A DNA stretch of 64,000 nucleotides from Sipunculus nudus (taxonomy: Eukaryota > Annelida > Sipuncula > Golfingiida > Sipunculidae), in contig CM049308.1 in NCBI GenBank assembly GCA_026874595.1, positions 44,897,327-44,961,326 on the forward strand, written 5' to 3'. Positions 46,330 through 56,212 of this stretch are shown piece by piece. The position numbers and the translations under genes were made by a program. Each line of letters begins with the position of its first letter. The stretch's first letter is position 1. Below the pieces are notes generated by a model. It was not told the DNA's origin, ran no database searches, and saw nothing but the letters and a program-made list of their open reading frames with translations.

Positions 46330-47425
46330 GAGGAGAGGGTGTACGTATCATGAAAAACATGGAGTGGGATGACGTACCATGATAAACAAGGAGCGGGAGG
46401 GTGTACCATGAAAAACATGGAGCGGGAGGGTGTACCATGAAAAACATGGAGCGGGAGGGCGTAAGATGAAACACATAGAGCGGGAGGGCGTACCATGAGA
46501 AGCAAGGAGCGGGAGGGCGTACCATAAAAAACATGGAGCGGGAGGGCGTATCCTGATAAGCATGGAGCGGGAGGGCATGACATGAAACACATGGAGCGGG
46601 AGGGCGTACCATGAAGCACATGGAGTGGCAGGGTGTATCATGAGAAACATGGAGCGGGAGGGCGTGACATGAAACACATTGAGCGGGAGGCGTACCATGA
46701 AACACATGGAGCGGGATGGTGTATCATGAGAAACATGGAGCGGGAGGGCGTGACATGAAACACATTGAGCGGGAGGGCGTACCATGAAACACATGGAGCG
46801 GGATGGTGTATCATGAGAAACATGGAGCGGGAGGGCGTCCCATGAAACACATTGAGCGGGAGGGCGTACCATGAAACACATGGAGCGGGAGGGTGTATCA
46901 TGAGAAACATGGAGCGGCAGGGCGTGACATGAAACACATAGAGCGGGAGGGCGTACCATGAAACACATGGAGTGGGATGGTGTATCATGAGAAACATGGA
47001 GCGGGAGGGCGTCCCATGAAACACATTGAGCGGGAGGGCGTACCATGAAACACATGGAGCGGGAGGGTGTATCATGAGAAACATGGAGCGGCAGGGCGTG
47101 ACATGAAACACATTGAGCGGGAGGGCGCACCCTGATAGACATGAAGCGGGAGGGCGTACCCTGATAGACATGAAGCGAGAGGGCGTTCCCTGATAGACAT
47201 GAAGCGGGAGGGCGTACCCTGATAGACATGAAGCGGGAGGGCGTACCCTGATAGACATGAAGCGGGAGGGCGTGACATGAAACACATTGAGCGGGAGGGC
47301 GCACCCTGATAGACATAAGCGGGAGGGCGTACCCTGATAGACATGAAGCTAGAGGGCGTACCCTGATAGACATGAAGCGGGAGGGCGTATCATGACAGAC
47401 ATGAGGCGGGAGGGCGTATCACGAG
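46330..47425 (-). repeat. 29-bp satellite, about 38 copies
   Basis: The unit is CATGAAACACATGGAGCGGGAGGGCGTAC (29 bp) with variants TGATAGACATGAAGCGGG and TGAGAAACATGGAGCGG. Because 29 is not a multiple of three and the minus strand lacks stops, all three minus frames stay open for long distances, up to 341 codons. These frames are artefacts. A 174-bp higher-order repeat (six units) is visible: the block starting GAGCGGGAGGGCGTCCCATG at about 46828 recurs at about 47002. The right part (47120-47400) is dominated by the GATAGACATGAAGCGGG variant. Confidence 0.93.
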
Positions 47426-47429
47426 AGAG

Positions 47430-48440
47430 GAAGGACGTGAGTGTCCAGCGAGACTTGAGAACTGAATCGTTCTGGCGCCGGTAATTTATTGTATCTCTTA
47501 CCATTTTTAAACCTGCCACATAAAATATCCACGGCTTATGCTGGTGTCGTGTATAGTTGCCTGTCTAACAAGGACCCATTCATCAAATTTCACACTTTGT
47601 CATCAGCAGAATAAAACGAGAACAGAAAGGCACAAAAAGAGTGTTAGTATTGACTGGTTTTGTATCAATATTTGCTCTCGTTTTTTTATTAGTGATAAGG
47701 TAAGACTGTATCTGTAACTGTAGCTGAAGTAGTGAAAACATTCTTGTAACCCTGGCTGGCGGCTCCACATCTGATGCTCTCAAATCTTGACTAATAAGTC
47801 TAGACGTCTAAGTCAGCCATGTTCACATTTCATTCATTATACACACACACACACACACTTCTAATGCGTCTTGTTATTGTATCTTTAACTCCCTATGCGG
47901 GTCATGTCTCTGACAGATTGCCTGGTCCTATAAAGGCACTGTTTTATTAGAAGAGATAATACAATTGTATGCAGAGGACTGTCAGATAGCTCGGGCACAT
48001 GACGTCTCAAACTATAACTGAACTTTAATGCGTCAAAGTTCACCGACTTGGTGTGTATGACTACGGGTCATTCAGCTGGAAAGTCGATAGTCTCTAGATT
48101 GGGAACACCAGGAATCTCTGATAATTCAAAGCATCAGCTGTGCATCCATATCAAAATACTGCCCACAGCAATAAGTAAACAGGTGGTTTAAAGATGGCTT
48201 AATGACTGATTGATTTGTATGCAATTTGTATCACAAAATGGAGAACGATCATTAAATATAGGCCTATCCTTGTATCGTCGGATATCCATACAACATGCAT
48301 CTACAGTATATTAGAATTTTTTAACTTTTGCCACGGACCGCCTCATTCGGGAATAATGCAATATGGGTTCTAAGAGGGGTCATTTTCCTTATTGCTAAAT
48401 AAACCCATGGATATTTCGAATTATATTTCGAAGAGGCTAT
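47430..48440. other. Intronic stretch with (CA)n at 47853-47869
   Basis: Apart from the CA microsatellite nothing is recognised. Confidence 0.4.
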
Positions 48441-48448
48441 TCCCTCGT

Positions 48449-48465
48449 CCCCCCCCCCCCCCCCC
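48449..48465. repeat. Poly(C) tract, 17 bp
   Basis: C homopolymer about 80 bp before the 5' truncation of the LINE. Confidence 0.85.
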
Positions 48466-48546
48466 GGTTCGGAGACCGACCCTGATATTAACCAACAAAA
48501 TGTTCTTTTTGTTATATTCTTACGATCTTGGTTTTCAATCCCTCAA

Positions 48547-50383
48547 ATGAGCCAACAGGATGTCGTGAAACTTCTAGTCGCATTTAAGAATAAACATTGA
48601 ATTGATGTCCTTAATATGCCAGGGTTCTTACTTGGAGAGGCCGCGGTCATCTTAGCGCCATCGCTGACACATATTCTTAACTTATCACTCAGTACAGGAA
48701 TAGTTCCTCCTGACTGGAAGTGTGCAAGGGTGGTACCCATTTATAAGGGTAAAGGGAAACTTTCTGATACTAACAATTACCGGCCAATTTCGATCACCAG
48801 CCATGTTATTAAAATCTTAGAGAAGCACATTAAACGTCATCTCCTTAATTACTTAAACCACAAACGCTTGATATCTCCTGAACAAACTGCTTTTCTTGCA
48901 AACAACTCTATACCCAAACTGCATTACATAGAATAGTTGATAATTGGCTGACAGTTATGAACAGCGGACGTGTAAACTCCATATGCTTTCTCGACCTTAA
49001 AAAAGGTTTTGATTCCCTAAATCACGATATATTATTGGGTAAATTAAAACAGTATGGCGTAAATGGAAATTCGCACACCTGGTTTTATAATTATTTATAC
49101 GACCGAAAGCAGTTTGCCTGCTTCAATAACTATAATTCTGAGGTAAAAACAATCGATACAGGTGTACCACAAGGCACTGTACTTGGACCCATTCTTTTCT
49201 TACTATATCTTAATGACTTGCCCGATAATGTAACAGACGCAAAATGCTCGATTTATGCTGACGACATCACGCTATACGCAGACGGCATCGATCGCGAATC
49301 AGCACAACATAAGTTACAGGCTGCTGTAGACCAAGTTACTAAATGGCTTAATAAAAACAAACTAATTGCAAACGCCACAAAATCAGCTACTATGCTTGTG
49401 AGTTCCAAGCAACGCAAACAATCAAATTCATTACAAATAATTATCGATAAAGATATTGTCCCGAATGTCGATGAATTTTCTCACCTTGGCTTGATCATTG
49501 ACGCCCATCTCACATGGAAATCTCACACTTCTACCGTTTTTAAAAAGCTATGTTGCAAAATTGGACTTTTACATCGGCTCAGCAAATTTCTACCACCGAA
49601 GTTTTTAGTCACTATATATCACGCCTTTGTTCAACCCTCAATAGATTATAGCCTAACAGTATGGAGCAGCTGTCCCAGCACATTCCGTGCCGCAATCCAA
49701 CGAATGCAGTGTCGTGCGGCTAGGATAATAACAAAAAATTACGACCCAACACAAAGAAGTTTAGATTTAGTGAAAGAAATAGGCTTAATGACAATTGAAC
49801 AGCGATATTTGTACCTCCTATCTATTTTAACCTATAAATGCATAAATGATTTAGCCCCTTCATATTTATGTAAGAATTTTCATATGGCGAAGGGCATTCA
49901 TAATTATTCGACGCGGTTAACCGAAAACAAAAACTGTATCCTTCCGAAACCGAGTATTGAAGCCTTCAAGGCTACCTCTTTTTATGCAGCCAGTACTCTA
50001 TGGAACTCCCTTCCTCGACACATTAAGTTTGCTTCTAATTTGCAGCATTTTAAAAAATTATCACGTTCGTACTTCTCCGATTTTACAATGATGTCATAAT
50101 CTTATCACAGCACGAAATTGTTTTAGATGTAATCGTTGCTCTTACCGCTGTTAGAACCGTCCCTTTTATTAATTTTATGATATTATCATTCCTTTGTAAT
50201 GATTTTACAGTCTCATTATGTCTTTTATATTTCGCATTGTACATGTACTTTTATGTATTTTATTATCATGTTCCATTGTTTATAATATCTTGTATATCTT
50301 GGAAGAGGGCCCTGCTTATAACAGAATTCTTATTCTGGTACAGGCCACCCTTCACAATATTATAATAAATAAATAAATAAATC
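48547..50383 (+). mobile_element. Young 5'-truncated LINE (CR1/L2/Rex-like group)
   Basis: It contains most of an RT ORF and a 3' UTR. It ends in (TAAA)n, ATAATAAATAAATAAATAAA, at 50362-50383. The endonuclease half is missing. It is inserted in plus orientation, opposite to the host gene, in the intron between exons 6 and 5. Preservation of the long frame makes it the youngest LINE in the window. Confidence 0.85.
48616..50099 (+). pseudogene. LINE reverse transcriptase, single frameshift
   Basis: Frame 1 (to 48936) carries APSLTHILNLSL and NNYRPISITS, with LLNYLNHKRLISPEQTAFL. A one-base frameshift near 48910 moves to frame 2 (to TAA at 50097-50099). That frame holds domain A (FLDLKKGFDSLNHDIL), the PQGTVLGP block (about 49167-49190) and the catalytic YADD (49254-49265). 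Thumb-region phrases follow (GLIIDAHLTWKSH, LLHRLSKFLPPK) and end in LWNSLPRHIKF, typical of CR1/Jockey-group C-termini. An RNase H domain is absent. All RT catalytic residues are intact; only the frameshift and 5' truncation disable it. Confidence 0.9.
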
Positions 50384-50389
50384 TTCTCT

Positions 50390-51380
50390 TGGACTGACAG
50401 AGTCAGACAATACAAAATGTTCAGTTATTCCTCGTGCATCAACACACAAACTTATCTCCGCCTGTCTCTGTCTGTTTGTCTGTCGGCCTGTTTGTCTGTT
50501 GTCAACACTACTCAAAAAGCTCTTAACAGATGACGTTTTCAGGATAGCTAATATGATACAAGAAACAACTGATTACATTTTGGGGGATCAAAGTTTTTTT
50601 AGGGAAATATGTGACATTTCTGACAATGACATATGGGGGGTATAATGAGCTGTTATATGTGTTAAGTTTGAAATAACCATTTTTTTTTATTTTATCTGTT
50701 GTTTATTAATTTACAAATTATAAGATAAAATATGATAAGATAAGATAAAATTTATTAGCCTTCAGTTCCAGGAAGTTGTTGTTGACCTCCAATTAATTAC
50801 ATAAAAGTAAATAAATAAATATGAAAAATATACATAAAAATACATTAAATAACACATAACGTATTGACTATGCATGTAAAAATAAGCATGTAAAAAGATA
50901 AAACAGATAATTCTGCAGGTAAAACGCATAATTCAAAATATTAAATATCTAGGGGGGTCCGAGTTAAAAAGTTTAATACTATATCTCACAAGAGATTTTT
51001 TAAAGCGAGTTGTTCTGCAGAATGTTGCATCTAAGCGTTTACCTGAAGATGAAGGCCATTGATTTGGTTTCATAGATTTCCTGGTGTGTGGCAGAGAAGT
51101 ACTAGTTATTCAACAACTTCTCTTCCTGGTATTATTTAACTGTTTCTTTAACTTGTCAGATATATTTGTAAACCGGCACTTCAGTGCATAAGTAAGGACA
51201 CTGGAAATTATTTTTATAGGCATGTTGTTCCTATGGCCTGTGGTACACAATTTGTTGCTCTGTCTATTGATATTAAGTTAGGTGAGCCTGTCTTCTTTTT
51301 ATAATATCGCCATCTGTCGTATTTGGGATGAAACTAAACTGATCTTCAAGTGCAATATAATGAATAGATAGGGAAAGCTA
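50390..51380. other. Intronic stretch without recognised feature
   Basis: AT-rich, with A/T runs and a short AAGATAAGATAAAAT repeat near 50720-50750. Confidence 0.4.
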
Positions 51381-51387
51381 TTACTGA

Positions 51388-51394
51388 ATAATAA

Positions 51395-51426
<32 letters not shown>

Positions 51427-51446
51427 ATAATAATAATGATAATAAT
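51388..51446. repeat. (AAT)n microsatellite
   Basis: AATAATAAT with GAT interruptions. Confidence 0.9.
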
Positions 51447-51520
51447 GAGTTTCTTTTTGTTTCAGACTATACTTCTGCAATAGGAAATTGATTTTATTTA
51501 TTAAAAGTGCGGTATTGAAA

Positions 51521-51527
<7 letters not shown>

Positions 51528-51567
<40 letters not shown>
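51528..51567. repeat. (GA)n microsatellite
   Basis: About 20 perfect AG units. Confidence 0.92.
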
Positions 51568-51569
<2 letters not shown>

Positions 51570-52003
51570 TACTTTAATTTGTCATATCATGTTTAGTTGA
51601 CCAATAAAAGTAAACAATGTATACACGGGGTGCATATATTTTGTACATGATGGACAATTTAAGACTTTTCATTCAGAAAAAATTCGTTATATTATTCTGT
51701 AGTTAGACATAAATATATCGTTAACAGTGAACATATAGAAAATCAGACGACCACATATTTCTTACAGAAATACCAAAAACCTATGGTTAATTGGAACAGG
51801 AGGGCCCCCAAAGTAATTGTATCAGTCTGTATTACTGACGCAGAAGAAAACACCATATCTATTATGAAGTGAACATTCTCGGCTATTATAAGATGAGAGG
51901 CATTCAAGTGGCGGGCAGACCATGAGTTGCCTCATGTTCGGTCACGTGTTCGTGCGGTGACGCGCCATTATAAAAAAAAGTAACAACAAACGAAGCTACT
52001 TAC

Positions 52004-52086
52004 CCCAGAAGGAATCCATATCTGTTCCCCCGAGCTCAGCTCCTCATATGTATACATGTCTGGCCGATCTGGCTCGTCCATCAGTC
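52004..52086 (-). CDS. Internal coding exon (exon 5)
   Basis: The acceptor CTGCTTCATCTGCAG precedes GACTGATGG. Two bases complete a Gly codon from the previous exon, then 27 codons read LMDEPDRPDMYTYEELSSG and EQIWIPSG. The donor GGG|GTAAGTAGC is near consensus. Phase in 1, phase out 0, consistent with both neighbours. It is acidic, with a possible helix over TYEELSSGEQ. Unknown family. Confidence 0.77.
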
Positions 52087-53003
52087 CTGCAGATGAAGCA
52101 GGCAATAAAGGTATTGTGTGTGGATCATCTCCCTACGACCAAGTCTGTTCACAGAAAGCGTGGCCACACACTTGGTAGGCCTAGTATGAGAGGGTGCCGA
52201 TGTGTGATTATTGGAGATTAACAAAGAACACTGTCAGAAAATGATTCCTTTCAGACCTCAAATAAGACAAGTGTTGTTAATGAAAAACGTATACATACCC
52301 CGTGCGGCCAGCTAAACTTAGACGCCCGGGGAGAGACAAAAACCAGGTTTCAGTTTATATTTTATCTTTTTTTTTGTACTTTGCCTTCACACATCACATT
52401 AGCAAAACACAGTCATTTTTAAAACGTGTGGAACCTGAAAATATCCTCGCAGGTAAGATAAGTAATATAATTATTTTAACTGGTTGAATTGTTAAACCAC
52501 CTGATTTTAGCATATATGACATATTCTGCATGTACAGAATTCTGAGTGGATACATCATGATCTGGCCAGGTACTTGATCAATTTAACATGATTTGAGAGA
52601 ATTAACATTTATTAACATTTTTTCCATACTATCCGTATATCCTTACATCATTTCAACCATTTATCACATTCTTCAACCGTACACATATTTGCAATTTATC
52701 ATGGAAAAATAAACATATTTTAGTATTGCTTTATTATCACAAGTTTTATTGTCAATTTGTCGATCTCGCTTATAGGTCTCCTGGGATTAAGCGTTTATAA
52801 AAATGTCCCTGCCGACGATCTTACAACTGTATAAAGACCTTCTCCGTCAGCTAAGACAAATATACTAAACCTCGTCATTATTCTCCAGACTATCAAGATT
52901 TTTACTTGAAAGTATGAATATGGGGAGCGATTCATAAAACTAAATAATTTAATAATACTAGGATATTTTCCTTTTAAATTTTAATAGAAAAAAATTGCCA
53001 TAC

Positions 53004-53079
53004 CTGTGAAGCTGTCCATACCGGAGTCAAGTGTTCCCCGGACTCGGTAACCTTTAGTTGTTGCTGGATCCAGCCGTAC
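53004..53079 (-). CDS. Internal coding exon (exon 4)
   Basis: The acceptor ACTTTATTATCCAG precedes GTACGGCTGG, and the donor is TTCACAG|GTATGG. Twenty-five codons plus one base read VRLDPATTKGYRVRGTLDSG and MDSFT. It starts in phase 0, which fits the exon ending at 55675, and ends in phase 1, which fits 52086. An alternative acceptor 26 nt further in (GGATCCAG|CAACAACT) would instead fit direct splicing from 55873, so an alternatively spliced form is possible. GYRVRGTLDSGM has a beta-strand look reminiscent of PH-domain strands; this is a weak guess. Confidence 0.77.
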
Positions 53080-53089
53080 CTGGATAATA

Positions 53090-54040
53090 AAGTGCTCATA
53101 CAGAAGAAATCTATATCTATAAAAGATAATAATAAATAATATTTCAAATTGAAAATCCGAGCCTACAGAGATCTGAAATAACACGGTCAACCATGGTAAC
53201 GTAATACACACGACATTGAGTAACTATCATGCTCGGGTTGTCATGAAAGGACAGTATCAACTGCCTGAGCAGAGTTGTATTACTTACCTGGGTATTAAGG
53301 TAAAAGTTTCCATATATGTGCGATATGCCAGTACCAGTAACACTCTTTTTGGGCTGCGTTATATAATTTGAACATGGGCCCTAAAGGGCCCCATTGGCAC
53401 AGGTGAACATTGTCGATTTATCAATAACTTAAACCTGAAATTAAACAATTTATGATAACCCCCCCCCCCCCCTCACCCACCCCCTCCTTTGCTACAGTTT
53501 GTGGTTCTGTCCAATTTCTTTGTAAATAATCCAAAAAATTGACTCATTAGTATCTTTTTCAAAATGTAAAGCTGTCACAGATTAGTTCGCTAACAAAATC
53601 TTCAGTTATAGAATAATTTAGAATTTAGCATTAGCAATATAATACTTAGCAGTATAATGCAACCTCATAATATGACGTCTTTTTCTCAATGAGCCATGCT
53701 TTTAATCATGGCCTAGAAATTAAATAAAGTAAATATAAATGATATGTAAGTTATATATTGCATATAAATAACATAAATATAAATAAGCAGTTATGAAAAT
53801 ATTTAAACTTATACAACAATATTTTAAGTGAAGTAGGATAACTATATTAAATATATAACTATATTCAGTAAACTTTTATTTTTTTTTAGCTTTTATAGTT
53901 ATACCATTTACCTACTAAAAATTAAATGTGTTCCTACTCTTTGTCATAGAATAATCAGTAATTGAGTTGTATGTTAAATTCAAGGAAGTATGGTTATAGT
54001 CTTGAAAGTCACAATGTACAACTTGATGGCCACTACATGA
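53090..54040. other. Intron 3, right-hand part
   Basis: AT-rich, with a poly(C) run of about 14 bp at 53459-53473 followed by CTCACCCACCCCCTCC. No exon supported. Confidence 0.4.
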
Positions 54041-54047
54041 TAAACAT

Positions 54048-54450
54048 ACAGTGTAGTGTACCATACAGTACACATACAGTGTAAAGTACCATACATCATA
54101 CAGGACACACACAGTGTAATGTACCATACAGGACACACACAGTGTAATGTACCATAGAGGACACACACAGTGTAATGTACCATACAGGACACACACAGTG
54201 TAATGTACCAAACAAGACATAAAGTGCAATGTATAACACAGCACCCATACAGTGTCTTGTACAAAACAGTACATATACAGTGTAATGTTCCATACAGTGT
54301 ACATGCAGTGTCATGTACCATACAGTTCTCATGCTGTGTAATGTACAATAAAGTACACATACAGTGTCATGTACCATATACAGTACCCATACAGTGTAAT
54401 GTACCAAACAGTACCCATACAGTGTAATGTACTATACAGTACACATACTG
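54048..54450 (-). repeat. 28-bp tandem array, about 14 copies
   Basis: The unit GTACCATACAGGACACACACAGTGTAAT is 28 bp, clear between 54121 and 54210. It drifts to longer 31-33 bp variants (CATACAGTACCCATACAGTGTAATGTACC) to the right. It lies in the intron between exons 4 and 3. The open minus-strand frames across it are artefacts. Confidence 0.88.
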
Positions 54451-54849
54451 TGCCTCCAGAGGCATGAAATTTGACCCAGTCTCTGACCCACGTGCGTGGC
54501 CAGTAAATGTGAAAAACACATGACTTTAGGATCATTAATGACAAAACCTAATACAAGGTCCAAAGGTCAGGAAATGGGGCGGAGAGGGGGTGGGGCGTCA
54601 AGGCCTCAAAAATTGGATCTGAAATGATTAAAAAAGGTTGCGGCGGCTGAAAAGGTGTACGGACCCCATGGTCTCTCCACTGACAAGGTATGCAAATTTC
54701 CGTTTTTTTTTCTTCGGGAACAGCTTCCTTGCTTTAAAACGTATATTTAATTAATCTTTCCCTCACATCAAACTATTGTTTATAAATCTGGCAATAATAA
54801 CTAAACAAAGATTATCGAAAACCTGAATGATCCCACGTCCATTTAACAT

Positions 54850-55597
54850 TGCTACAGGTGCTCTTTTTATTGTGTGACACGGGCGTAACTTGTGTTGTTG
54901 TTGCACTTTATGTTTAATCCGTACTGGTTGAACTCTCGTTGTCATGCTGGCTGGAGGTTTTCACGCCTGGCCGAGGTCACGTGATGACCCTAGGATGTAG
55001 AGATACACACAGCGCTGTTTTTCTAGAGAATTCCTGAAACGCGTGTTTACTGGGTTGTGTAGGAACCTTAAGACTGTTCGAGAAGTGGAAAATTCTCGGC
55101 TTGGGGTGAAGAGTATATAAAGGGGATGTGTTTAAGCAGGGGGCAGAGAGAGAGAGAGCAGAGCAGATTCCAGCGGAAGCAGAAGCGTGTGTCAGTTTCT
55201 GGGTTTATGCATTTGGACTTCAGTTTACCTTCTGGATTGTTAAAAGAGCTTTACAATGGACTGTCATTCTCGGAGAGTATACATTTAGGGAACTTATCGT
55301 TAAGGCGGTGTTGGTACCCAGGTACTGTGCACATTTTTTTATTTTTACTGTTTGATTGTATTGACTTGTTGTTATACCGCCGTTTTACTGTATAATTGTA
55401 TTGATTTAGTGTATTGTATTGTTAGGGCTGTTTTAAGAATAAATTATAGTTATTTGTTAACAAAAAACCACTGACTTCTTTATTCATTCTTTATTCATTT
55501 CACGCTGCCTAGTGTTACAGAATCTGATTTTTTTTCTCCGTTACCGAATTTGTGTTCTTCACGCATACGTGATCTGTTTATATTAGGTTCCGTAACA
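54850..55597 (+). mobile_element. Solo LTR, family 1 (748 bp)
   Basis: It begins TGCTACAGGTGC and ends TTCCGTAACA. It is flanked by perfect 4-bp duplications ACAT (54846-54849 and 55598-55601). TATATAAA lies at 55114 and AATAAA at 55438. It aligns along its length to 7061-7918, with indels (for example GTGTTGTTGTTGCAC in place of a longer segment). It sits in intron 3 of the minus-strand gene, antisense to it, about 80 bp from the donor of exon 3. Confidence 0.9.
55114..55121 (+). promoter_or_regulatory. TATA box of the intronic solo LTR
   Basis: TATATAAA followed by GGGGATGTG, in the same place as TATAAATA in the 7-kb LTR. It could drive antisense transcription toward exon 3; that is inference. 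Confidence 0.5.
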
Positions 55598-55674
55598 ACA
55601 TCAACAAAACAAATTGAGACAATATTCCTCATCTCCTTTAATACATCCCCAAACTCGATAAAAAGCCCGGTTAC

Positions 55675-55757
55675 CAGGTTTATCAGCTTGTAGTAAATTA
55701 AATAACTTCGGCTCAGAGAAAGTAGGTCAACACAGGTTGTAACACCTCCAGCTTTCA
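55675..55757 (-). CDS. Internal coding exon (exon 3)
   Basis: The acceptor CTTGGTGTCAG precedes TGAAAGCTGG, and the donor is ATAAACCTG|GTAACC. Two bases complete a Val codon, then 27 codons read KAGGVTTCVDLLSLSRSYL and IYYKLINL. It enters in phase 1 and leaves in phase 0, which reconciles the exons at 55873 and 53079. The pyrimidine tract is weak, so support is mainly from phase and lack of stops. DLLSLSRSYLIYYKL resembles a pair of hydrophobic beta strands. Confidence 0.62.
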
Positions 55758-55872
55758 CTGACACCAAGTCACAAGGTTTTATATATTAATCCTAGCTATA
55801 TGAAATATTAATCTTAGTTGCAGTCGTTACTGAGATACTGACTAACAGACATTGTATAGTGCTTCCACATAC

Positions 55873-55998
55873 CTAAAATCATCATTTTTTCAGCAAACTG
55901 TTCTTTCGTGTGGGCTTTTATAAATATATGATTCTGCTCCATCCAGACCGATTTGAATCCCGTTTTAATATAACAGATAAAGTGATCACATTTTCTGA
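55873..55998 (-). CDS. Internal coding exon (exon 2)
   Basis: The acceptor CAACTTTCTGTGAAAG precedes TCAGAAAATG, and the donor is GATTTTAG|GTATGTGG. It has two leading bases, 41 codons and one trailing base. The protein reads RKCDHFICYIKTGFKSVWM, then NHIFIKAHTKEQFAEKMMIL. The last part, a strand ending IKA followed by THTKEQF-type amphipathic helix, recalls the final strand and helix of PH domains, but key features are not enough to call it. It is separated from exon 3 by a 115-nt intron. Confidence 0.7.
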
Positions 55999-56212
55999 CT
56001 TTCACAGAAAGTTGAACATAGATAGCACTACTGGCCGCTTATTTATGCATAACATCGCCTTGAAAATGAGGTAATACGACACAAACTGTTTTAACTTTGT
56101 ATGTTAAATGTGTAGATAAGGTCAGTTTTATTTTATTACCCAATGTTAAATATTTGTTCAGTAACCTTGAAAACTGAGAAGAGTCTGACTTCCAGAGTGC
56201 TCAAAGTCTTTT

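Noticed and set aside
46348-47373. 341-codon open frame on the minus strand
   Set aside because: It is wholly within the 29-bp satellite and exists in all three frames. It has no start context or splice signals.
54048-54544. Cysteine-rich minus-strand open frames of about 100-130 codons
   Set aside because: They are translation of the 28-bp tandem array (GTACATTACACTG units).
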